A stretch of DNA of 64,000 nucleotides from [Bacillus] enclensis (GTDB lineage Bacteria; Bacillota; Bacilli; Bacillales; Bacillaceae_B): assembly GCF_001456935.1 (NCBI RefSeq), contig NZ_KQ758482.1, positions 248,001-312,000 on the forward strand, in the 5' to 3' direction. Every line of letters begins with the position of its first letter. Position 1 is the stretch's first letter. Below are positions 7,951 through 16,083 of the stretch, piece after piece. The translations under genes were made by a program, and so were the position numbers. Below the pieces are notes generated by a model, which did no database searches, was not told the DNA's origin, and saw nothing but the letters and a program-made list of their open reading frames with translations.

Positions 7951-9678
7951 ATGGATATTAGCATTACACCGATGAGCCACTTCGGTTCCTATATGGCCCT
8001 CACTTACCAGAAAAGAGAAACGCCAGAAAAAACAGGCTTGTACCTGAACTCGGTTAGGGGGAAATCCAAGCAGCACCAAAATGCCCTAAAGGTCATCCCG
8101 GCCGTGAACGGAAGCCCCGTTCCTTACACATATGAAGCAGACGAATTCCAGATCTCACTTTCCTTCGACGAAGGGGAACTTCACCTCTGCTTCGAGGATT
8201 CCGAGCGTATTTTTGTAAAAGGAACCGGAGACAATGTCGGGCTCATCCTCGACACCCAGCCAGTATTCAACTTCGAATACAACTATCTATTAGGGAATCC
8301 CGGCGAAGAATTCTGCCTGATCAACAGCTACAAGAATCTCACCAAGTACATGATCTTTGCCCCGGACGGCAACGTCTCCCTTCAGCAGAATGTTTTCATG
8401 GACACAACCGGGAGCACGGTCGAGGCGGATAATCTGTCTTCTATTCATATTTCCCAACTTGAAGGTGCCGGGGACTTCCTATGTGTTATCGAAGACGTGC
8501 CGACCAATGGGGGTTTCCCTGAAGAACGGGACTACTCATTCGAGGCCGCACTCGATAAAAGCACGAATCATTTTCTATCATTCTTGGAAAAACAGCCGGC
8601 TGTCCCTGCAGGATATGAACAAACACTGAGAGAAGCCGCGTATTTGAACTGGACCTGCATCGTCAATGAGCAAGGCCTGCTGAAACGAAAAGCGATGTAT
8701 ATGTCGAATGCAAACTTCCCTGGTGTATGGAGCTGGGACAACGCCTTCAACGGACTGGCCCTTGCCGGTGTCGACGATGAACTCGCATGGGATCAGATCC
8801 AGCTTCTATTCGACCACCAGGACGACAAAGGCCAGATCCCGGGTTCCGTCAGCGACTCGACCATCCGCTGGAACTTCTCCAAGCCGCCGGTGCAAGGTTT
8901 GTTCGTCTTGAAGATGATGGAAAAGATGACCCTCTCCACCGAACAGCTGGAGACCATTTTTTCACAGATCAAGAGACACGTAGAATTCTACCTTCAATAC
9001 AAGGACTTCAACCGCGACGGTATCTGCGAATACCATCACGGAAATGACTCCGGCCAGGACAACAGCACCGTGTTCAGGGATGCCGACATCATCGATTCAC
9101 CCGACCTGACAGCCTTCCTGATCAAATCGATGGACATGCTCGCAGTCGTGGCTGGAAAACTCAACAGGACAGAAGACCAAGCCCACTGGGAAAAAGAAGC
9201 GGACAGATACACAGAGAAATTCTGCGAATACTTCCTAGTTGACGACCTGCCCGTCGCCCGCTTCACAAGGGACAGAAAAGAGATCGAAAGCGAAGGCTAT
9301 CTGCCACTGGTTTCCATCATACTTGGGGAAAAACTGCCGGAATCTGCCCGCAGAAAAATGATCGAGACACTGAAGAGCGACCGCTACCTGACCAAATGGG
9401 GAATCGCCTCTGAAGCAATCGACAGCCCTCTTTATGAAGAAGATGCCTACTGGCGCGGCCCGATCTGGGCGCCGACCACCCTTCTGTTCGTGGAAGCATT
9501 TGAAGAATGCGGGGAACATGAACTGGCGAAGGACGTAGCCTGGAAATTCCTTGACCTTTGCAAGCACGGAGGATTCGCGGAGAACTTCCATGCTGAGACC
9601 GGTGAGGGATTGAGGGATCTTGCGCATACATGGACGTCGAGTGTGTTTATTCATTTGGCTGGGAGACTGGCTGGATAA
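7951..9678 (+). CDS. Six-hairpin glycoside hydrolase (GH63/MGH1-like), probable phospho-disaccharide hydrolase
   Basis: A 575-residue cytosolic protein with no signal peptide. An N-terminal beta-rich domain (about 1-195) precedes an alpha/alpha barrel (about 210-575). Visible signatures are GVWSWDNAFNG near residue 255, DNSTVFRDADIIDSPDL in the middle and YWRGPIWAPTTLLF near residue 505, typical of GH63, MGH1-like and trehalase-like (GH37) enzymes. ATG at 7951 is used because AAAGGAG lies 8 bases upstream; the GTG at 7942 overlaps that site. It is divergent from treP, where many bacilli carry the unrelated GH13 enzyme TreA, so it may hydrolyse trehalose 6-phosphate or a related phosphorylated sugar. 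Exact substrate unproven. Confidence 0.78.
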   Translation: MDISITPMSHFGSYMALTYQKRETPEKTGLYLNSVRGKSKQHQNALKVIPAVNGSPVPYTYEADEFQISLSFDEGELHLCFEDSERIFVKGTGDNVGLILDTQPVFNFEYNYLLGNPGEEFCLINSYKNLTKYMIFAPDGNVSLQQNVFMDTTGSTVEADNLSSIHISQLEGAGDFLCVIEDVPTNGGFPEERDYSFEAALDKSTNHFLSFLEKQPAVPAGYEQTLREAAYLNWTCIVNEQGLLKRKAMYMSNANFPGVWSWDNAFNGLALAGVDDELAWDQIQLLFDHQDDKGQIPGSVSDSTIRWNFSKPPVQGLFVLKMMEKMTLSTEQLETIFSQIKRHVEFYLQYKDFNRDGICEYHHGNDSGQDNSTVFRDADIIDSPDLTAFLIKSMDMLAVVAGKLNRTEDQAHWEKEADRYTEKFCEYFLVDDLPVARFTRDRKEIESEGYLPLVSIILGEKLPESARRKMIETLKSDRYLTKWGIASEAIDSPLYEEDAYWRGPIWAPTTLLFVEAFEECGEHELAKDVAWKFLDLCKHGGFAENFHAETGEGLRDLAHTWTSSVFIHLAGRLAG

Positions 9679-9709
9679 TACAAGACGTATTCTGAAAAAC
9701 AATTAGACA

Positions 9710-9744
9710 GTAAAACACCCAGGCTTTAAGATCCTGGGTGTTTC
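9710..9744. terminator. Bidirectional terminator
   Basis: AACACCCAGG pairs with CCTGGGTGTT around a 10-base loop, followed by TTTCT on the plus strand and preceded by an A-rich tract. It ends the glycosidase gene. Confidence 0.85.
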
Positions 9745-9793
9745 TACTTACCTATTTTGTTTCTTTCAAAAAAAGCCCTAGATAAAAAGCCAT

Positions 9794-10186
9794 TCATCCT
9801 GAAATTTTCTTCAATAAATCATCAAGTGTCCCGAAACACTTTTCCACTTCAGGTAAGTGATAAAACGTACTCGTCGTTTCCACGTTCTCTATCTCTCTGT
9901 CCGGCGAATAAAGAAAGATCCGCTTTCCCTGGCCGAGGGCAATACCCAATTCAATATGTGTCCCTTTCCCGCCGGGTAATAAAACAACAATAAAATCAGA
10001 CTCCATGACAGCCTTTTTCTCATTCTCTCCGATTGTTTTTAGATCATCCAATGTTAATGAGCCTTTTGACTTTTCACTGGTGGTCCAATCGTATGTATGA
10101 AAATAACCGTTATCTACTAATTTACTGGTGACATAGCGGACAGCATCGAGGTTACGAAAGCTGGATGCTACGTAAAATTTCTCCAT
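9794..10186 (-). CDS. Nucleoside 2-deoxyribosyltransferase-like protein
   Basis: A 130-residue protein with a Rossmann-like alpha/beta pattern. It opens with KFYVASSFRN, carries a central SDFIVVLLPGGKGTHIELGIALG stretch (residues about 65-90) and ends with a charged helix. The early Tyr-Val-Ala-Ser and the later GTHxELG glutamate match the active-site layout of the deoxyribosyltransferase/TIR-like superfamily, in which the Glu is the nucleophile. Members exchange bases on deoxynucleosides or act on nucleotide-like ligands. GGGAGAAGGG lies upstream of the ATG. It appears to be a single gene. Confidence 0.75.
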   Translation of the reverse strand: MEKFYVASSFRNLDAVRYVTSKLVDNGYFHTYDWTTSEKSKGSLTLDDLKTIGENEKKAVMESDFIVVLLPGGKGTHIELGIALGQGKRIFLYSPDREIENVETTSTFYHLPEVEKCFGTLDDLLKKISG

Positions 10187-10279
10187 GTACCCTTCTCCCT
10201 TTATGTTGTTAAATTTTTGTGATTCTTAGCCAACCTCATCTGCAATAGAATCCATGATCGCGGTCGATTTCCGTCTGAA

Positions 10280-11080
10280 CTAAAACTTATCCTTCGCCGT
10301 ATCCTTCACCTCTGAAGGAATGGTAATGGCCTCAATTTCGTCTATCTTCGTGTAAGTCTCTTTAATGGTTTGGGTGGTGGCCATCTCGTTACCATCCAGT
10401 TCATTCATCATCTCGATATCCATGTTGATATCAGACTTGGCGGGCAGAAAGCTTTCCCGATTGATGTAAATACTGTAAGTCAGGTCGTTTGTTTTAATAT
10501 CTTCCAAGTATTTGGAGTGATAAAGAGCCGGTTTGGAAAGATCCAGTATGAATTCAGTGAAGCGATTGAATTTGTCACCTTCACCGGTGAAGGTAAGAAC
10601 CCATTGTTCCTCCTCTTCCTTTACTTCCATTTCTTCTGAATGAGTTTTTAACCATTCCAGTCTCTTATCCAGGTCCACCATCTTCCTGACCGTATCCAGA
10701 GACGGCTGATAACCATCCTCCTTCCCTTTGTACCAGTGATCCCATCTCGAAGAAGTCGTATACACTTCGCTTTCTGCAAGATACATTTCTGCATCAACCT
10801 TTGCACCGGCCACGTTCATTTGAGTGTTGAGATGCAATCCTTCTGGTTCCTTGACGTAATCTGTCACAATCTTAGCTGTCTGTTTGTCAAGTTCGCCTCT
10901 TGGAGGTCCGTATATGAGATCCTGGTCAATATTCATGTCTATCTGAAAACTATTCGTTTCTTCCATTGCCTTGATGGAAGCATCCAAAATCTCTTCCGGT
11001 GTATCCGGTTTTGGCGAACACGCTGATAATCCGAGAGTCAAAGTACTTATTGCAAGTGATGTTAAAAATAATTTCTTCAT
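10280..11080 (-). CDS. Lipoprotein, DUF6612/LppX-like
   Basis: A 266-residue lipoprotein from ATG 11080, which has GGGGGTAAA directly upstream; a longer open frame has no start signal. Signal peptide residues 1-20 end in the lipobox LSAC, so Cys21 would be lipidated and the protein held on the outer face of the membrane. The mature part begins with TPEEILDASIKAMEETNSFQI, a pattern shared by LolA/LppX-like lipoproteins in Firmicutes, and continues as a beta-rich domain with a charged C-terminus. It lies between the glycosidase locus and treR in the same direction as treR, 139 bases downstream of it. Role unknown. Confidence 0.75.
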   Translation of the reverse strand: MKKLFLTSLAISTLTLGLSACSPKPDTPEEILDASIKAMEETNSFQIDMNIDQDLIYGPPRGELDKQTAKIVTDYVKEPEGLHLNTQMNVAGAKVDAEMYLAESEVYTTSSRWDHWYKGKEDGYQPSLDTVRKMVDLDKRLEWLKTHSEEMEVKEEEEQWVLTFTGEGDKFNRFTEFILDLSKPALYHSKYLEDIKTNDLTYSIYINRESFLPAKSDINMDIEMMNELDGNEMATTQTIKETYTKIDEIEAITIPSEVKDTAKDKF

Positions 11081-11219
11081 TTTACCCCCTGTATGTCTAA
11101 TAAAAGTAAAAGGAGAACCACCCTCATATTGAGAGAGTCCTCCTCCTGACAAATTCCAGCTGCTGAATCTATCCGGTATGACCGGCCGATCTCCCGCGGT
11201 GAGCAATCCGCCTCAGTTC

Positions 11220-11939
11220 CTACTTCCTCCGTGTCTGATCAAAAAACACAAAATTCCCCGGCGTATGCCGCGACTGGGTATGCTCAAACATGACACCATC
11301 CGAATTGAAGATATGGCTCGTCACGACGACGACGCTGTTGAATCCGTCGAGATTTAAATAAGTCTCATCCTCTTCCGTCGTACGTTCCACCACCATCTTC
11401 CGCTTCGCGGTGACCGCACGCTGATCGAGCTCCCTGTCGAGATATTGATAAATGGAATCCTCCGCGATCTCGGCCGTCAGCCCCTTCACGACATCCTTCC
11501 TGAAATAGTTGTGGTCCATGATGACAGGTTTTCCTTCAAGGTAGCGGACCCGCTTCAGATGATACACCTCGACCCCGACCGGGATCAGCGTGTGCGCATG
11601 AATCTCCTCATCCACCGTCAGTTCCTCAAACAAAATCACCTTCGTCTCATGCTGCTTATGATTTCGCCGGGCAAACTCCTTGAACGACTCCGTCTCCCCG
11701 AACATATATTCATTCTGCTTGAAATCCTGATAAATGACACGTACGCCCTGCCCGTGCTTCGTCTGAACATACCCGTCGTTCACCAGATTCCCGATCGCAC
11801 GACGCACCGTATTCCGCGAGCACTCATACTCCTTCACCAGTGTGTTCTCCGAAGGCAGCAGCTGCTGGTACTCATAAATATTCTGTTCAATCTTATGTTT
11901 CAGGTCTTCATAAATCTCAATGTATTTCGTTTTTGGCAT
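11220..11939 (-). CDS. treR: GntR/HutC-family repressor, trehalose operon type
   Basis: A 239-residue regulator. N-terminal GntR winged helix (about residues 8-75, with LPSENTLVKEYECSRNTVRRAI) is followed by a UTRA ligand domain (about 95-235). It resembles TreR: the run RYLEGKPVIMDHNYFRK, the SIYQYLDREL helix and the terminal TQSRHTPGNFVF segment match the trehalose repressor pattern. ATG at 11939 has AGGAGG 6 bases upstream. TreR binds trehalose 6-phosphate and represses treP-treA operons; the palindrome at 7867 fits its operator. It is separated from treP by about 3.4 kb, which is unusual because treR commonly adjoins the operon. Confidence 0.82.
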   Translation of the reverse strand: MPKTKYIEIYEDLKHKIEQNIYEYQQLLPSENTLVKEYECSRNTVRRAIGNLVNDGYVQTKHGQGVRVIYQDFKQNEYMFGETESFKEFARRNHKQHETKVILFEELTVDEEIHAHTLIPVGVEVYHLKRVRYLEGKPVIMDHNYFRKDVVKGLTAEIAEDSIYQYLDRELDQRAVTAKRKMVVERTTEEDETYLNLDGFNSVVVVTSHIFNSDGVMFEHTQSRHTPGNFVFFDQTRRK

Positions 11940-12069
11940 GGCTGCCTCCTGTATTCCGCTTGTGCTTCTTATTGAGATAGTACCATAAAATTCATGTGGA
12001 CAGGTACCCCGGTTCATTAATATCACTGCCGTTGACCGGTGGTTACGGCTACTACCGCAGTCTGAAATT

Positions 12070-12430
12070 ATGGATTATCTTGGTAATTGATGGAATTATA
12101 GGCAGAATTGAAAGAATAATCGTCTAAATTAGAAGATTTAAGGTGGAAATTAAAAGATTTTCGAATTCATTTCGAAGATTAACGACCAGAATCGAAAGAA
12201 TAACCAACTTTTTTCCAATTCCATCTGCAACATTCCCCTTTCAAACTCTATCAAGAGTCCTCTAACGAAGTCTCAAAACCAAATGTGCCTGAATTAACCA
12301 CGGAGTATAGCTTCAAACCTCCATTCCTGACAAAAAACGGTGTTCTATTATCCAGCCTCAACCTCCATTTAATCTAATCCAGCCCTCCGAAGCTTCAATT
12401 TCACACTCAATTCGAAATTTATATGTACTG
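12070..12430 (+). repeat. Family C element, copy C1
   Basis: This 660-base gap contains five tandem units with the AAAG/GAAG core at 12111, 12132, 12153, 12174 and 12195, an exact 21-bp period. After the array comes a longer tail with TTTCCAATTCCA, ATTATCC...AACCTCCATTTAA and CTTCAATT-CAC-AATTC blocks that also occur in the same order in copy C2. No open reading frame or promoter is evident. Confidence 0.8.
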
Positions 12431-12558
12431 CCCTGATTTCTCCCGCTTCTTTTCTTATTAAAGAACATTCGCCAGGCAGCGGGGAAGGATTTTACCATGT
12501 GAAATATCGTTCCCCCACTACCCTGAACAGCATGGGGATTATCAAACTGATACGACTA

Positions 12559-12600
12559 AAAAAGTGAAGCCCTCCCATAATCAGAAAGGCTTCACTTTAT
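12559..12600 (-). terminator. Rho-independent terminator
   Basis: AAAGTGAAGCC pairs with GGCTTCACTTT around a 17-base loop, with a T tract on the minus strand. It ends the metallo-hydrolase gene. Confidence 0.85.
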
Positions 12601-12602
12601 TT

Positions 12603-13379
12603 CTAATCCAAATCCCCGACACTCTTATTCAACTCCTCCACATTCATCGGCTTCCCATGACCGCTGAGCAGAAGATGCGGCTTCATACTCAGGATCACCT
12701 TGATTGATCGGAAGGCTAAATCCTGATTTTGCGTCAGATAATCCGGGGGACTATCAAGCTCCTTCTGCTGAGTGAGTACGTGGGATAAGGATTCCTGTTT
12801 AACGGTAATTAATGCGTCACCTGCGATCAGGATCCTGCTATCGTGATGATAAAACGAGACATGTCCCGGTGTATGCCCCGGCGTGTGAATCCATTGCCAG
12901 CCCGGCAGGTGGGGCAGCTGATGATCATCTGAATAGGGGTGAATGTTTCCGCTTATATCGATCCCCTCATTCGGGAAGAGCTTTGGAGACAGTTTCACCA
13001 CCATGCCTTTACCTGCATTCGGGTCAGGCTTAGGATAATCAAGCTCCCCGGTTAAATAAGGGAACTCCTCCTTATGGGCATATACCGGCACGTCCCAAAC
13101 ACTGATTAGCTTTTCAAGACTGCCGATATGATCAAAGTGACCGTGTGTCAGGTAGATGGCTTCCGGACGCGCACCCTTTCCGTAAAGCTTTTCCGCCTGT
13201 TCCATTATTTCGTCAGCGGACTTTGGCATCCCGGCATCAATCAGCACCCAGCGATTTGAATCACCTTCAATATCAATGAAAAAAAGATTGACTACCTGAT
13301 TGGTGTATTGATGAATACCCGGTGCCGGTTCAATCAGATGGCCGGATTTTACAGACGTGACAGGGATTTTCTTGTTCAT
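12603..13379 (-). CDS. MBL-fold metallo-hydrolase
   Basis: A 258-residue metallo-beta-lactamase-fold protein from ATG 13379 (AAAAGGAGG 9 bases upstream). Metal ligands are visible in THGHFDHIG (HxHxDH, about residues 84-90), the GHTPGHVS histidine motif and IAGDAL aspartate, with a final SGHGKP histidine. Members of this glyoxalase-II-like group hydrolyse thioesters, lactones or related bonds; the substrate cannot be named. It is followed by a strong terminator and preceded by a small hydrophilic gene. Confidence 0.88.
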   Translation of the reverse strand: MNKKIPVTSVKSGHLIEPAPGIHQYTNQVVNLFFIDIEGDSNRWVLIDAGMPKSADEIMEQAEKLYGKGARPEAIYLTHGHFDHIGSLEKLISVWDVPVYAHKEEFPYLTGELDYPKPDPNAGKGMVVKLSPKLFPNEGIDISGNIHPYSDDHQLPHLPGWQWIHTPGHTPGHVSFYHHDSRILIAGDALITVKQESLSHVLTQQKELDSPPDYLTQNQDLAFRSIKVILSMKPHLLLSGHGKPMNVEELNKSVGDLD

Positions 13380-13464
13380 TGTGCATTCCTCCTTTTTTAA
13401 GGATTCTCCTATATAAGAAACCCTCCCAGTCAATGGATGATGACTGTAAGCAGGGATTTTATAA

Positions 13465-13590
13465 TTATTTGTCGGTCTTTTCATTCCTGCTGTGTGCAGG
13501 CTTGGCCGTATCACGCTGGGGATCTATGTCCTGGCCTCCTTCCTTCTTTTTCTGCTGTTCAATGGAGTCCTTGTCTTTTTCTTCATTCAT
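13465..13590 (-). CDS. Small hydrophilic protein (41 aa)
   Basis: A short gene with a good GGAGGTTATCTA ribosome binding site directly before ATG at 13590. The 41-residue product is almost entirely polar (Glu, Lys, Asp, Gln and Asn dominate), with an EQQKKKEGGQD stretch, and has no hydrophobic segment, so it is probably disordered. It lies 85 bases upstream of the metallo-hydrolase gene in the same direction. A similar short hydrophilic gene occurs at 57273. I do not recognise a family. Confidence 0.65.
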   Translation of the reverse strand: MNEEKDKDSIEQQKKKEGGQDIDPQRDTAKPAHSRNEKTDK

Positions 13591-13924
13591 TAGATAACCT
13601 CCTTTTCAACAGTCTTATAACTAAATTCAGAATACTTCCAGTAAAGATCTGGTATCTAGTCTGCGTTTTCCCTTCAGAACAGTAGAAAAAACAAAAACTG
13701 GGACACGGATATAAAAGAGTATAAATGTACTACTGATTTCTCATCGTGGTAAAAGAGGGACATTGTGCTTTTTAATGTAATTATGTATGAATTTATGATA
13801 CAGAACGCGCAAAAAATAGGTTGGGAACTTTCCCCGCTCTGTGGATATACCTGATCCCAAGGTGACGCCTGTCTTCTTGACCTTCCACAGACATGCTATG
13901 TAAGCAGTTGAATTAAATTTATTT

Positions 13925-14290
13925 GGTATATGGTTGAATTAATCGCAGAATCGAAAGAATAATCCGCTAAATTCGAAGATTATAGGTGAAAATTAAAAGA
14001 TTATCGACCCAATTTCGAAGATTACCACCGGAAATTAAAAGAATAACCAATTAATTTCCAATTCCAGCTGTCACAACCCCCATTATTAGATATTCAAGTG
14101 CCATCTAATCTTAAATATGACTGGATTCATCACGCAAAATCGCTTTAATACCACAATAGAATCTTAATCCGGGTAATCCGGGCGTCTATTATCCTCCCCC
14201 AACCTACATTTAACCTATTTCACCATCATATACTTCAATTCCCCACATAATTCAATATTAATAGTAAACTAACCGGATTAATTCAGCTTA
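13925..14290 (+). repeat. Family C element, copy C2
   Basis: Five units with the AAAG/GAAG core at 13954, 13975, 13996, 14017 and 14038, an exact 21-bp period. The downstream tail repeats the blocks seen in C1 (TTTCCAATTCCAGCTG, ATTATCC...AACCTACATTTAA, CTTCAATTCCCCACATAATTC). It fills most of the gap between the small hydrophilic gene and the bacteriocin operon. The rest of that gap shows no gene. Confidence 0.8.
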
Positions 14291-14321
14291 AGAAGTGTGA
14301 TAAATACGGCCAGGATTTTCT

Positions 14322-14358
14322 ATATAAAAAAGTAGACCGGGAACCGTTCCCGATCTAC
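14322..14358 (-). terminator. Terminator of the bacteriocin maturation operon
   Basis: On the minus strand GTAGATCGGGAAC pairs with GGTTCCCGGTCTAC and is followed by TTTTTTATA. It lies about 70 bases after the SagB-type gene. Confidence 0.9.
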
Positions 14359-14427
14359 AAGAAACCACAATCAAACCTGCAGCGATCAGTACCAAAAAGC
14401 GGCTCCCCCGATCCCCACGGCACTGCA

Positions 14428-16062
14428 CTAACTCAATAAGCTCCCTTTCATCCATCCCCGCTCCCGAAATGGCCCGATTGGTATTTGGATCAGGGTGGTT
14501 CTGCCACCGTAATCTGTCGTGCGGCCACCCGAATCGGCAGTTCGATCCCCAGAATCAGTCCTTCCACCCTCAAATTCCAATCCATAAATCCGATCCGTCA
14601 GCGTCGTATCAAACCCAAGCAGCGGGTGTCCGCCAAATCCCAAAGCGGAAGCAGTCAAAAGCAGTCGCTGGACAAGCATGCCGGCTTCCATCTGCATGAT
14701 CCTGTAGCCTCGGTATCCGAGGGTGTTTTTATAATGTTCTTTGTTAGCGACGATGTGAAGGCACAGCGGCACCTGAAGCAGATTGACGTTATCCATTGAC
14801 AAACCTGATTGCAGCTGCAGGCGGTAATCCCCTGTATCGATCTGCCGCAATGAATGACGGCCGCTGTCATAGTGGTAGGCGCCATCAGGTATGCCTTCTA
14901 CATTATAGAAACACCCGTATATCGAAACACGGGGTTCCACGTCGAAAGTCATTTCATCTATGTCGTTTCGGAAAGAGTGATGTGCACTTTTCAATAAAAC
15001 CGACAGCTGCTCCTGGCTCACCTTCCCCATCGCAAAATCCATCTCAGGTGAATAACGGTTTTTGCACGCCGAAACAAAATCATACTCGAGCGCCCCGGCC
15101 TCAGGCAAATGGATTTCTTTTTCCCAGCCGTCAACACGCGGCAGTCTGCCCAGCCTGCTAAAATACCCGGTACAATCCAGCTTGGAAGCTTCGTTCACCG
15201 CGAGTAACATCGGAAACTCCCTGACCTTTTCCGACCATTCGAAATGTTCAGTAGTAATAGAAGGCATCTTCCGGCATAATTCTGCACTCGTGAATTCGCC
15301 TCCCATTCCCCTCCTGGTTCCGGCCCAATTCGTTACAGCCGCCGAAAGCGGGATCACAGAATAGACGTTTTCTTCTTCCTCGTTCAGTCCAAGCAGGTGG
15401 TTGACGGCTGTATCAAGAAACTGAGTATACACCCCTGACTCAAACCCAAACCGTTTGCCTGTTTCAATCAGCTGTCCAACCGCAACGCCGGCATCCAGCC
15501 CCTGCAGCCGGTAAGAAAAGTTATTATATTTGAAAAAGTTTTTCCAGAATCGGGTGGAGACAAATACCGTGCCGAAACAGGATGAGATGTCACAGCGATT
15601 GCCGAGTGCCCGTTCCACATACGAATCAAAATTCCCTTCCCTGAGTAAGTCGAGGCGATGACGGGCGGCATCATAATGGTAGATTCCCTCCGGCAGATCA
15701 TCCAATTTTAAATAAAGATAAAGTTCATTCGGATACAGCGCCCCTCCGGAGGGAGCAAACCGCCGGTACGAGTGGACGGGGTAAGGCGCCTCTTCCCCGG
15801 GATCATCCCCATACACCGACTGGGTTACCGCGGTGATCCCGTAGACATACCAGAGAAAATGGCCGAGTCTTTCTAAATCAGGTTCAGACGGCGGCCGGAT
15901 CCCGGTGAGGGACAGCGGTACTTCTGCAGACAATGCCACCCCCGGCAATTTCCGGTACAGCTTATAGGGGAGTGGCGCATCATCCCAGTCCGCTTCCCAG
16001 TTCGGCTGATTGGCGCGCTCGATATCAAATTGCAGATTGTGCAGAAACTCTTCCAGATTCAT
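14428..16062 (-). CDS. SagB-type FMN dehydrogenase with two nitroreductase-like domains
   Basis: A 544-residue protein, about twice a single SagB domain. The N-terminal half holds a nitroreductase-type domain with RRFAPSGGALYPNELYLY near residue 105, typical of FMN-binding SagB dehydrogenases that oxidise azolines to azoles. A second, similar half starts near residue 345 (VSQEQLSVLLKSAHHSF, then YHYDSGRHSLRQ) but lacks the GGALYP motif. Close to the C-terminus is a Gly-Arg-Thr-rich imperfect repeat (about 505-530) absent from ordinary members. Ribosome binding site GGAGGTTAGGAGG precedes the ATG. It is the last gene of the maturation operon, 21 bases after the YcaO gene. Confidence 0.85.
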   Translation of the reverse strand: MNLEEFLHNLQFDIERANQPNWEADWDDAPLPYKLYRKLPGVALSAEVPLSLTGIRPPSEPDLERLGHFLWYVYGITAVTQSVYGDDPGEEAPYPVHSYRRFAPSGGALYPNELYLYLKLDDLPEGIYHYDAARHRLDLLREGNFDSYVERALGNRCDISSCFGTVFVSTRFWKNFFKYNNFSYRLQGLDAGVAVGQLIETGKRFGFESGVYTQFLDTAVNHLLGLNEEEENVYSVIPLSAAVTNWAGTRRGMGGEFTSAELCRKMPSITTEHFEWSEKVREFPMLLAVNEASKLDCTGYFSRLGRLPRVDGWEKEIHLPEAGALEYDFVSACKNRYSPEMDFAMGKVSQEQLSVLLKSAHHSFRNDIDEMTFDVEPRVSIYGCFYNVEGIPDGAYHYDSGRHSLRQIDTGDYRLQLQSGLSMDNVNLLQVPLCLHIVANKEHYKNTLGYRGYRIMQMEAGMLVQRLLLTASALGFGGHPLLGFDTTLTDRIYGLEFEGGRTDSGDRTADSGGRTTDYGGRTTLIQIPIGPFRERGWMKGSLLS

Positions 16063-16083
16063 CCTCCTAACCTCCCGAGTATC

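Noticed and set aside
9794-10186. TIR-domain defence protein
   Set aside because: The size, GTHxELG motif and lack of partner genes fit a nucleoside deoxyribosyltransferase-like protein better.
12040-14420. CRISPR-like array because of the 21-bp period
   Set aside because: Units are adjacent and too short, with no unique spacers of constant length and no cas genes.
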